Positions 44,601-52,063 of a stretch of DNA of 64,000 bases are shown here, piece by piece. Origin of the DNA: Methylobacterium brachiatum (GTDB taxonomy: Bacteria > Pseudomonadota > Alphaproteobacteria > Rhizobiales > Beijerinckiaceae); NCBI RefSeq assembly GCF_020523825.1, contig NZ_JAJALK010000004.1, forward strand, positions 248,001-312,000. Direction: 5' to 3'. The notes beneath the pieces are model-generated. The model saw nothing but the letters and a program-made list of their open reading frames with translations, searched no databases and was not told the DNA's origin. How positions within the stretch are numbered: position 1 is the stretch's first letter; each line of letters begins with the position of its first letter. A program made the translations under genes and the position numbers.

Positions 44601-45033
44601 CCATGCGCAGCCAATCGGTCCAGGGATGGATACCATCCGGCCTAGCCAGGAAGGCCGTGACCGCCGCGACTTTCGCAGCCGCCGACTTGCCGGCGTCGCG
44701 CGGCTTGATCGCCCATTTCATCCGGGCGGCCTGATCCTTCCGCGTCTCGATCACGAGCCGCAGCAGGTCGTAGCCATCGGCGAGGCGGCGCAGCTGCGCA
44801 AACGAGACCGGCTCATAGGCGCGCGCGGTGGTGTTGAGATTGTAGCCCGTCGGATAGTCGAACCGACGCCCGGCGACCTCGGGCGGCGCGGACGGGCGCA
44901 TCGGCACCGAGGGGCCGAACCAGCCCGAAGCCCGGCCTGCCGTCGAGCCGTAGCCCGCGCTGCCATAGGTCAGGGTATAGGACAGCGGCGTGAGCGCGAT
45001 GCCCGCTACGCCGCCGCGCGAGGGAGAAGCCAA
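41662..45033 (-). CDS. Giant portal / MuF head-morphogenesis / nuclease-like fusion protein
   Basis: One 1123-residue frame. Residues about 60-455 are an HK97-type portal (EPVSFAQLRRLADGYDLLR, FSPVEQVMTTVNIALRRQV). A FDEAQPRDASGRWTDG motif sits near 496, then a hydrophobic segment near 530-570. Residues about 760-950 are the MuF/SPP1 gp7 head-morphogenesis domain with its Cys/His ending (CCAVCQAN, HPSCRC). A second PRD motif lies near 964, and the last 130 residues (PADYVNLPRILRNGRVRQG, then SESLTLHTFYKVGG) look like the BECR-type nuclease toxins that end MuF proteins. The start is a TTG at 45033, because an in-frame stop lies just upstream. Portal and MuF are normally separate proteins. Confidence 0.82.
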   Translation of the reverse strand: MASPSRGGVAGIALTPLSYTLTYGSAGYGSTAGRASGWFGPSVPMRPSAPPEVAGRRFDYPTGYNLNTTARAYEPVSFAQLRRLADGYDLLRLVIETRKDQAARMKWAIKPRDAGKSAAAKVAAVTAFLARPDGIHPWTDWLRMGLEDVLVLDAWSNFKQRSRAGDLLALEPIDGATIKPILAEDGRVPLPWVQGGETVWPEAYQQILKGLPAVNYTARELLYRPRNLRTDRVYGFSPVEQVMTTVNIALRRQVMTLEYFTSGSVPDALIGVPETWGPDQIATYQTYWDSLFTDNLAARRRARFVPGKVALHQTSEPQLKGEFDEWLSRVVCFAFSISPQALIKQMNRASADTQKEIAEEEGLAPLLDWIKVVLDDVIADDLAAPELEFAWQEDEQIDEAKQSERLRGLTAGGLMRLNEGRRILGLDPDPSPAADTLMVLTGAGLVPIDANTLEGKKAALDAFGPPPGANGFGNSGQEAEDRSDDPSDAVTKLLAKFDEAQPRDASGRWTDGRGGGASEAAERAEFKRTVLRTAIGGAVIAGGAIVTAASGGTVPAAVAAAVWIAENYLLTDALVSAGRHIGAHLGYDDAEVARMLDHLTGTLGFGKAAGNVAAGERARTRLVSVADAVLDTMIDAVRDGDLDVDRRTAIVAALEELRARLSSLIAHLPAPAHKATGVDLAKRRTGRPADPIPFDRPATRRAIRRITDRLGTALAATRSDVVAGLRGLAKLTKAGPDHDDSESLRRALDAYLDNLDFADLRAVAPVVADELESVAADAGRRALVQLGAADRDALVNQVNARAVSAARARAAEMVGMRFDADGALVPSANADRTITEATRLRLRETIASGLERNIGLDAIADEIEADYAFSEDRAARIAEYEVASANGAASVEGYRGAAEAGVSVRKAWWAEEGCCAVCQANADAGAIDLDEDFPSGDEASPAHPSCRCVVVPVVEDDDLVGKAFDPSKHPRDPETGQFAGAGGSGRAAKRLAVRALADRAHQDVLDLGRVHGDRFSTHAGRDVDGWRHGVIAEFIRHINRRHGAGSGDPNPIAPADYVNLPRILRNGRVRQGHATRAQQLSTVIVRHTIGAQTYDAVLAVRKRSESLTLHTFYKVGGKSGAAR

Positions 45034-45316
45034 CGTGGTTGCCCTTCAGCGCAAGCACGAGGATGGGCTTGGCCAACATGAAGATGCTTGGAATCAGAAG
45101 CTCAGGATCGGATCCGTCTGCTTGCGATCCGTTGCGGTCGCTCCGCGCTAATCCGCTGAGGGTTCGAAACCGGACGCCTCCAGGCCCAGGAGGGATGCAT
45201 GGCGTGCGATAGCTCGTCGCTGCCCACGTAGAAACAGACAACCACAGGTCAGCATCTTAACACAGCGGATAGATCTCTAGGCTATATATCGGGGCGGTCA
45301 GGCTGTAGAGGGGCCG

Positions 45317-46459
45317 ATGAAACGTTGGATCTCCGAGCGGCTTACTCCTCTCCCAGATGAGATTCGGGTAGATCTCGCAAAAAGCTTTCTTAGCAGCCTA
45401 CCGCAGGCCGCAAGCATCAGCCTGACATCGTCACTTGGTGCCGCCGTTCTCGCGTATCGTTCCGAAGCGGTGCTCGACCTGGATCTAGCGGTGCTGCTTG
45501 CGCTGATCGGTGTCTACCGCGTGGCCATCCTCATCGTGTATCGCCGTGTTGATACACCGATCACGACAATCAAATCAGCGCTTTGGTGGCAGCGCCTGCA
45601 GGCCGGCGGACTGATTGGCCAAGCCGCGCTTCTTGGCGCTCTCAGCTTCAACGCTTTCACAAATGGCGATACCGCAGCGGCGCTTCTCGCCTTGGGCTTT
45701 GTCGTGTCATTCTGCGGCGGAGCCTGTGCTCGCCTCTCCGTCGTTCCGTGGGTCCCGATCGCTACCAGTCTGCTATTGCTGGGTCCCACGATTGCAGGCG
45801 CGTTGTTGCATTCGGAGCCTCCGATTTTCGCGGCAGGAGTGTTCCTGATCGCATTCGTAGCCGTTATGGCGGAGGCAACGCTGTATCTACATAAGCTCGT
45901 GGTCGATCGCCTCGTTGCCCTACGAGAAGCGTCGTTTCAAGCGAGTCATGACGGTCTCACGAGCCTGCCGAATCGTGCGAGCTTTCATCGACATCTAGCG
46001 TCCGCGTGTCATCGGAAAGAAGCCGCGGGCCAGGACTTTGCCGTGCTCTACCTCGATCTCGACAGATTCAAAGCTGTCAATGATCGGCTTGGCCACACAG
46101 CTGGCGATGATGTTTTGATCGAAGTCGCACACCGCCTCCGACTTGGCATCGGCGCGGGCGATGTCGCATGCAGACTAGGTGGCGATGAATTCGCGATCCT
46201 CGCCGCAACCAACTCCCAACCGGCAGCGGTGGCTATCCTCGCCAAACGATTGGTCGAAACAATCACCAGACCGATTGCGACCTGCAATGGACCGGCTGAG
46301 GTTGGCGTGTCGATTGGCATAGCCCATTCGGACGCCCATACTACACCCGGGGAATCCATTTTGACTGCTGCAGACCACGCCATGTATAATACAAAGTCCA
46401 AAAATCAACAGCAGCGGCAGTTTACATCGCGCGATCAACAAACAGCGCAGGCCGCGTAA
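45317..46459 (+). CDS. Membrane-bound diguanylate cyclase (GGDEF)
   Basis: 380 residues. The N-terminal 190 residues hold about six membrane segments (for example LALIGVYRVAILIVY, AALLALGFVVSFCGG). The C-terminal GGDEF domain has an intact active site at 288-292 (RLGGDEFAIL) and should make c-di-GMP. The upstream I-site RxxD is GAGD, so product inhibition is probably lost. It lies between terminase and portal genes on the opposite strand, with its own AT-rich leader (TATATATCGG). Confidence 0.92.
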   Translation: MKRWISERLTPLPDEIRVDLAKSFLSSLPQAASISLTSSLGAAVLAYRSEAVLDLDLAVLLALIGVYRVAILIVYRRVDTPITTIKSALWWQRLQAGGLIGQAALLGALSFNAFTNGDTAAALLALGFVVSFCGGACARLSVVPWVPIATSLLLLGPTIAGALLHSEPPIFAAGVFLIAFVAVMAEATLYLHKLVVDRLVALREASFQASHDGLTSLPNRASFHRHLASACHRKEAAGQDFAVLYLDLDRFKAVNDRLGHTAGDDVLIEVAHRLRLGIGAGDVACRLGGDEFAILAATNSQPAAVAILAKRLVETITRPIATCNGPAEVGVSIGIAHSDAHTTPGESILTAADHAMYNTKSKNQQQRQFTSRDQQTAQAA

Positions 46460-46500
46460 AGTGGATTTCGACCGCAGATGGCAATCTTGCAGCTTACAGC

Positions 46501-48282
46501 TTAGGCTGTTTTCGGCGCTTTACTGAAGCCGGCTGCAAGGAGCGGTGCAGCGTCGCCCTCGAGGACCGCGATGCGTCCGCAAGTATCAGGCGTGTAGCTC
46601 GCACCCGACTGACCGATCACCATTCCCGTGCCAGCAGGCGCCAACAGCTCGATCGTGAAGCGTGCGAAGCCGCCGCTCGGCATGGACCACCCGTGGCGCG
46701 GCCCTTCTGGAGCCGGGCTCACTGCGATCTGCCGGCGGTAGAACTCGATCAGCCCCTCGCCCGGCAGCACGCCGGCCAGCTCGTTGAACGCGTCGGCGGC
46801 CGCGTCCACCTGATCGTCGTGGCTGCCGGCCGGGAACATGCCGACCTCATCGAGAAAGGTGTCGTTCCAGGGGCCGCGGAGCAAGACCACGTTGCCGACC
46901 TCGACCTGGCTGGCGAGCGGCTTGGCGCGCACCTCCTTCGATCCGGTCGGGGCCACCGCGCTGACGATGAAGCCGGCGAGCGCCGTGACGTAATCCTCCG
47001 CCTGCGCGATGCCGGCCTGTCCCGCGTCCTTCGGGATGCGGATGCCGACCGCGGCGCCGTCCTGGTTCGCGGTGTTGATCAGCCGCTGCCGGACCTTGCC
47101 CGGGGTCTCGCGCACGCGGACCACGTCGGCGATGTAGAATCGCTTGTCCGCGCCGCGGCCCATCTTCACGCCGACGGTCCAGTCAGGATCGGCCCCCGGG
47201 CGCTTCTTCGTGCCGGCGAAATCCCAGCCGCGCACCCACTTCTCGATCGGGGGCAGGGCGTCGACGATCCCGAAATCCGCCCGGTCGAACAGGCCGCCCG
47301 CTCGTGGGGCCGGCCGCTGCTGGAACTGCCCCGCCACGGCGTAGGCCCCGAGCGGGATTTTGTCCCGCTCCACCACGGCCCGGGGAAACCGCTCGGGGAA
47401 CAGCAGTTCGCCGTCCACCGTGCGCGGATCGGCGAAGATCGGCGTCCGGCAGGCGCGCTCGGCTTCGAACTCCATCGGCAGCATCAGGTGGACGTAGCCG
47501 AGGCCCAGCCGGAGGATCTGGCCCGACACGTCGCGCTCGTGCAGGCGCTGCATGATCACCACGATGGCCGAGCGGGCCGGGTCGTTGAGCCGGGTCGTGA
47601 CCGATTCCCGGAAGACGCGCAGGGTCCGCTCGCGCTCCGGCTCGCTCTCGGCGGTCTCGGTCGAATGCGGATCGTCGATGATCACCCGGTCGCCGCGCCC
47701 CGCGGTCAGCGAGGTGAACGGCATGCCCTCGCGCGAGCCGGTCGCAGTGTTGGCGAACGAGATCTCGCCGGAGCGGGACAGCACGATCTCAGGCCAGAGT
47801 GCCCGATACCATTCGCTCGACACCAGGTCGCGCATGCGCCGCGCGTCGCGCTTGACGAAGTCCTCCTTGTACGAGGTGGTCAGGTACCGCAGGCCCGCGA
47901 GCCCGCACGGGCCCCACTCCCAGGCCGGCCAGAACACCGAGACGATGAGCGACTTCATCGTGCCCGGCGGGATGTTGATCAGCAGCCGGTTCTCCAGGCC
48001 TAGCGCCAGGAAACGCCCGTGAGTGATCGCCTCGAGATGGGCGCAGACCGCGTCGATGTGCCAGCCGTGCACGTAGGGCTGGTTCGGCTCCAGGACGTGC
48101 CACGCCTCACGCACGAAGCCCGCCAGCGTGGCGCAGCGGGCGCGGATGCGCTCGGCATCCTCTGCGATCCGAGCGCTCTCAACTTCGCTAGCCCGGCGAC
48201 ACCGCTCAGCCCGAACCTGTTCCAGGAGTGTCGCCGGCGGCAAGCGCAGCGAGGATGGGTTCAAGCGCGGCAAGTTGCTCAT
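46501..48282 (-). CDS. terL: Terminase large subunit
   Basis: 593 residues. The ATPase half has the Walker A variant PPGTMKS (near 103-109) and Walker B RVIIDDP. The nuclease half has WDFAGTKK and the SHDDQVDA motif near the end. It packages DNA into procapsids. The annotated ATG lies 77 bp inside the small-subunit gene; a GTG at about residue 24 would reduce the overlap. Confidence 0.95.
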   Translation of the reverse strand: MSNLPRLNPSSLRLPPATLLEQVRAERCRRASEVESARIAEDAERIRARCATLAGFVREAWHVLEPNQPYVHGWHIDAVCAHLEAITHGRFLALGLENRLLINIPPGTMKSLIVSVFWPAWEWGPCGLAGLRYLTTSYKEDFVKRDARRMRDLVSSEWYRALWPEIVLSRSGEISFANTATGSREGMPFTSLTAGRGDRVIIDDPHSTETAESEPERERTLRVFRESVTTRLNDPARSAIVVIMQRLHERDVSGQILRLGLGYVHLMLPMEFEAERACRTPIFADPRTVDGELLFPERFPRAVVERDKIPLGAYAVAGQFQQRPAPRAGGLFDRADFGIVDALPPIEKWVRGWDFAGTKKRPGADPDWTVGVKMGRGADKRFYIADVVRVRETPGKVRQRLINTANQDGAAVGIRIPKDAGQAGIAQAEDYVTALAGFIVSAVAPTGSKEVRAKPLASQVEVGNVVLLRGPWNDTFLDEVGMFPAGSHDDQVDAAADAFNELAGVLPGEGLIEFYRRQIAVSPAPEGPRHGWSMPSGGFARFTIELLAPAGTGMVIGQSGASYTPDTCGRIAVLEGDAAPLLAAGFSKAPKTA

Positions 48283-48649
48283 CCGTCGCCTTGGATAAGT
48301 CGACGTGCTGGATCGGACCGCCGTTGGCCCCGGCTATCTCATGCGATTGCGGCGGCTCTTTCCATCGCATGCGGGTCTTCGCCCAGAATATCGCAGCCGT
48401 GATGGCTTGCGGGCCGTCGCCGATCGCCTTCCTGAACAGGCTCTCGGCGACCTTAGCGTTGGCTTTCGTAATGCCCTGATCGAGCTCATCGCGGTAATGC
48501 TTCAGCAGCGTAGGCTTACTGATGCCGACTACGCGGGCAATCTCATGCTCCGGAATGCCGTAGCCGGACAAAGCCTCAACCTCGCGCCGACTTTTGTCTG
48601 TCGGCACATGCGATGGCCGGCCACCGGGATCCTTCGGATCGTCAGTCAT
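48206..48649 (-). CDS. terS: Terminase small subunit
   Basis: 147 residues with an N-terminal helix-turn-helix (YGIPEHEIARVVGISKPTLL), a helical centre and an acidic Ala-rich C-terminus. It would recognise the packaging site and recruit the large subunit. It lies between a DNA methyltransferase and the large terminase, overlapping both. Confidence 0.88.
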   Translation of the reverse strand: MTDDPKDPGGRPSHVPTDKSRREVEALSGYGIPEHEIARVVGISKPTLLKHYRDELDQGITKANAKVAESLFRKAIGDGPQAITAAIFWAKTRMRWKEPPQSHEIAGANGGPIQHVDLSKATDEQLAALEPILAALAAGDTPGTGSG

Positions 48650-49904
48650 TTCGTCGGCCTCTCACGCGTGCCTCGACGCGTGCGAACGTTTCATCCGTCC
48701 CAGCGAGAGTTGCTTCTTGGCCTGTAAAGGCCTGCCAGCGGAGCACGGCAACATCGACGTAGGCGGGATTGAGTTCGATAGCGTGGCAGGCCCGGCCAGT
48801 CATTTCGGCAGCTATGACCGTGGTACCGGAGCCGCAGAAGGGCTCGTAAACGGCCTGCCCCGGCGAGGAGTTGTTTTCGATCGGACGCTTCATGCATTCG
48901 ACGGGCTTTTGCGTGCTGTGTCCCGTCTCAGATTTGCTATGGCTGATCTCCCACAGCGTGGTCTGCTTCCGGTCGCCTGCCCAATGCCCCTTCTTACCCC
49001 TACGAACTGCATACCAACACGGCTCGTGCTGCCAGTGGTAGTCCCCGCGCCCGATTGCGAAGCGCCCCTTCGCCCAGATGATGCTGGAGCGCAGCTGAAA
49101 ATCGCTGGCGGTCAAACTCTCTGCGACGAGCGGCGAAAACAGACTTGCATGCCAAACATATGCAACATCACCTGGGAATAGAGCCCAGGCCTGACGCCAA
49201 TCTGCGTTGTCATCGTTAAGCACACGTCCGACAGCTCGCCCAGCTATGGTCGAGCCGTCTGCCCGCATCCGCTTGTTGCGCCAGTCCGCGTCGTATTCCA
49301 CGCCATATGGCGGGTCCGTCACCATCAGGAGCGGCTTCACGCCAGCGAGCACTCGTGTGACATCCTCCGGAGACGTGCTGTCGCCGCACAGGACCCGATG
49401 ACGACCGAGATTCCAAAGGTCTCCACGCTGGGAAACCGCTTTTGCGGGCGCCTCAGGTACGTCGTCTGGATCGATCAGTCCTGCTTTGCGCTCGGCCAGC
49501 ACATCGGCGATCGTCTCGACCGAGAAGCCCGTCAGCGCGAGATCAAAGTCGAGCTCTTGGAGCGCGCCGAATTCGCCGCGCAGCAAATCTCGATCCCAGT
49601 CGGCGTTGGCCGCCAGCTGATTGTCGGCGATGACGTAGGCTCGGCGCTGCGCCTCGTTCCAGCCCCGGGCGACCATGACGGGCACGTCCGAGATCCCGAG
49701 CTTGACCGCCGCAAGTACCCGACCGTGCCCGGATATGATGCCGCTCTCCTCATCGACCAGCACGGGGACAGTCCATCCCCACTCCCCGATTGACGCGGCG
49801 ATTTGATCAATCTGCTCGTCGGAGTGTGTCCGGGCGTTGCGAGCGTAAGGTACGAGTGTCGAAACCGACCTGCGCTCAACTCGGTCTGCCGGCCAGCTTT
49901 TCAT
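48642..49904 (-). CDS. ParB-N-like plus beta-class DNA methyltransferase
   Basis: 420 residues. The N-terminal 110 residues are a ParB/Srx-like domain (LVPYARNARTHSDEQIDQIA, GIISGHGRVLAAVKLG). The C-terminal part is an N6-adenine or N4-cytosine methyltransferase with TDPPYGVEYD before FCGSGTT, i.e. beta-class order. No restriction partner is present, so it probably protects phage DNA or affects packaging or replication. It overlaps the small terminase gene. Confidence 0.9.
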   Translation of the reverse strand: MKSWPADRVERRSVSTLVPYARNARTHSDEQIDQIAASIGEWGWTVPVLVDEESGIISGHGRVLAAVKLGISDVPVMVARGWNEAQRRAYVIADNQLAANADWDRDLLRGEFGALQELDFDLALTGFSVETIADVLAERKAGLIDPDDVPEAPAKAVSQRGDLWNLGRHRVLCGDSTSPEDVTRVLAGVKPLLMVTDPPYGVEYDADWRNKRMRADGSTIAGRAVGRVLNDDNADWRQAWALFPGDVAYVWHASLFSPLVAESLTASDFQLRSSIIWAKGRFAIGRGDYHWQHEPCWYAVRRGKKGHWAGDRKQTTLWEISHSKSETGHSTQKPVECMKRPIENNSSPGQAVYEPFCGSGTTVIAAEMTGRACHAIELNPAYVDVAVLRWQAFTGQEATLAGTDETFARVEARVRGRRND

Positions 49905-50199
49905 AAGGACAAGAAACCCTTGTCATGCATCGCGGCAGTGCGCGAACACCGATTCGATCAAACACTTCGAGGGAAAAGCAAATTTCAGTAGCGTTTCGGC
50001 ACGAGCCCCCACCGCGGTGAGCACCTGTCGCGTCACCCGGGCCGGCAGGCGCACCCTCGCTGGAGTGCAGCTCACGTTCCGGTCATCCGCCGCCGAATAG
50101 ATTTTCGGACCGGCCGCGGGTCAAGCGTTGCAGCACCGGAGGAGACAATCCGTCTCCCGGTAGGCTGTGTGCAACTTGCTCCCGGCGCGGCGCCGATCG

Positions 50200-50772
50200 T
50201 CACGCCGCGCCGAGCCAGGCCGGGTCAAACTCCACTGGCGTCTCCCGGCCGAAGATCGCCACGTCGGCCTTGATCCGCCCGGTGGCCAGGATCTCGCGCA
50301 CCGTGGCCATGAAGCCCACGAACGGCCCGTGGATGACGGGGCGCATCTCCTCGATCCGGAAGAGCGCGGCGGCCGAGAGCTTCTCGGTGCGGGTATTGCC
50401 GGTGACCCGGTCAGCCAGCGCCTGGAGCCAATCCGCGGGCATCTCCAGCGGTCCCTCGACGCCGAGAATGTCGATCACCTGCGGGGTATCGTGCAGCGTG
50501 GCGGTCCAGCGCCGGGCATGGACCTCCTGGTCCAGGCCGGCGAACAGGTAGCCCGGGAAGAACGGGTGCCGGCCCTCGACCTTGCGCCCTCGGCGCACGG
50601 TCACCGCGCTAAATCGAGGCACCCACACGTCGACCTGCTCGGCACGCAGGGTTTCCTCGCAGCGCTCCTCGCTTGCCGTCACCACCTGCAGGACGAACCA
50701 CACCCGGGCAGGATTGATGATGCGGCGCGCCTCCAGCCGCATTTGCGGGTCGTTGCCGCGCTTCCGGCTCAT
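50200..50772 (-). CDS. NusG/RfaH-like transcription elongation factor
   Basis: 190 residues from the ATG at 50772. The NGN domain is clear: NPARVWFVLQVVTASEERCE, WVPRF, and HPFFPGYLFAGLD. The C-terminal part (IHGPFVGFMATVREILATGR) resembles a KOW domain. Such a specialised NusG paralogue could act as an antiterminator for the long late operon, which starts about 300 bp downstream on the same strand. That 295-bp gap (49905-50199) shows no gene and may contain the late promoter or an ops-like site. Confidence 0.85.
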   Translation of the reverse strand: MSRKRGNDPQMRLEARRIINPARVWFVLQVVTASEERCEETLRAEQVDVWVPRFSAVTVRRGRKVEGRHPFFPGYLFAGLDQEVHARRWTATLHDTPQVIDILGVEGPLEMPADWLQALADRVTGNTRTEKLSAAALFRIEEMRPVIHGPFVGFMATVREILATGRIKADVAIFGRETPVEFDPAWLGAA

Positions 50773-51083
50773 CGGTCGACCTCGACGACGAGGGTCAGCG
50801 AATCGCGGCTCGGTCGGGTCGGCGGCGCGTGCGGCAGCACCACCTGCGCTGCCGCCCCGTCCGCCACGGCGGAATCGACTGAAGCTCGCCCTGACGCCTC
50901 GTAGACCCAGGCAAGGTGCTCCGGGCACCACGCGGTCGGCTTGCCGGCTTTCCAGGCCACGGGCGCGCCGCAGAACCGGTGCGCGTCGGGCCGGGCGGTG
51001 TGCGGAGTGCAGGCGAACCGGCATTGGCCCTCGACGAGCTCGGCGATCCGGTAGGTGCCGGCCTGCGATGCGGGGCGGTCCAT
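50769..51083 (-). CDS. GcrA-like cysteine-motif protein
   Basis: 104 residues from the ATG at 51083. QCRFACTPHTARPDAHRFCG, followed by AWCPEHLAWVYEA, matches the C-terminal Cys/His segment of GcrA, the alphaproteobacterial sigma70-binding cell-cycle regulator. The GcrA N-terminal DNA-binding part is absent. It could modulate host RNA polymerase or replication timing. It overlaps both neighbours by one to four bases. Confidence 0.65.
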   Translation of the reverse strand: MDRPASQAGTYRIAELVEGQCRFACTPHTARPDAHRFCGAPVAWKAGKPTAWCPEHLAWVYEASGRASVDSAVADGAAAQVVLPHAPPTRPSRDSLTLVVEVDR

Positions 51084-52063
51084 CACGCAGCCTCCAGCAG
51101 CAGGCGGGGCGGGATCCGGCATCCGGGCTGGCCCGGCGGCGGTCCGAACACGCCCTCGATCCAGGTGCCGGGATCGCGCCGGAACCTATCGATCACCGAC
51201 CGCAGGAACGCCTCGGGATGGCGCCCGCTGACGCCGAGGTCGACGAGATCATCCGGATCGGGGCGGGACGCCGGGACCGCGGCGAGACCCTGCGCGGTGC
51301 GGACCTGGCGCTGGGCCGCGACGCGCTCGGCGACGGTGTTGGCCAGCAGCGACCATGTCCGGATCGGCGTCCGGCGGCTCGCGGCGAGGTCGAGCAGCGC
51401 CGGGACGATCTCGGCCTCAAGGTCGAGCCCATCCGCCACCAGCCGGGCCATCGGGCCGACGACCGGGTCCTGGACCCAGTCCCGGGGCAGGGCCTCGCGG
51501 CAGCGGCGCTCGATCCGGTCGAAGTTTTCCCGGCTGTTCCACGGCGGCGGCGCGGCGGCGACGGATCCATCGGGCCGGGCTGTTTCCGCGACGGGCGCGG
51601 CCTTGTGCCGGGTCGGCGCCTCGCGCGCGGGCGCACGCGGGGGTGAGCCGCCGCCGCCGAAGGATTCTCCTCTCCCTTCCTTTTCCTTTTCCCTTCCTAC
51701 GTCGAACGTTCCGGGATCGTTCGGCGAATGCGGGTCCGGCGGATCGGGGGTCAGCGGCTTCTGCGGCTTGTCGATGCGCTGGTGATGCCAGCCCGTGACA
51801 GCCAAAAACTCTTTCCCGTCAATCGCATAGAACCGGATCAGGCCGTTCGCTGACAATTCTTGGAGCATTCCGAGAACGTCCGACGCCGTGATGTCGTCCG
51901 ATGGCAGGATCTGAGCCTTGATCCGCTTGGGCGACACCGCCATCCGGCCGGCGTCATCGCAGAAATTCCACAGCCCGATGAACAGCAGGCGCGCCATCGG
52001 CGAGCATTCCATGACCTGCTCGGAGGTCCAAAATTCCGGTTTGATCGTGCGGATTCGGGCCAT
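51083..52063 (-). CDS. Phage replication initiator-like protein (winged helix)
   Basis: 326 residues from the ATG at 52063. The N-terminal 100 residues (IRTIKPEFWTSEQVMECSPM, LLFIGLWNFCDDAGR) are the winged-helix domain of phage replication proteins that occupy the lambda O/DnaD position. A low-complexity linker leads to a helical C-terminus. It lies directly before dnaB and probably loads the helicase at the phage origin. Confidence 0.82.
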   Translation of the reverse strand: MARIRTIKPEFWTSEQVMECSPMARLLFIGLWNFCDDAGRMAVSPKRIKAQILPSDDITASDVLGMLQELSANGLIRFYAIDGKEFLAVTGWHHQRIDKPQKPLTPDPPDPHSPNDPGTFDVGREKEKEGRGESFGGGGSPPRAPAREAPTRHKAAPVAETARPDGSVAAAPPPWNSRENFDRIERRCREALPRDWVQDPVVGPMARLVADGLDLEAEIVPALLDLAASRRTPIRTWSLLANTVAERVAAQRQVRTAQGLAAVPASRPDPDDLVDLGVSGRHPEAFLRSVIDRFRRDPGTWIEGVFGPPPGQPGCRIPPRLLLEAA

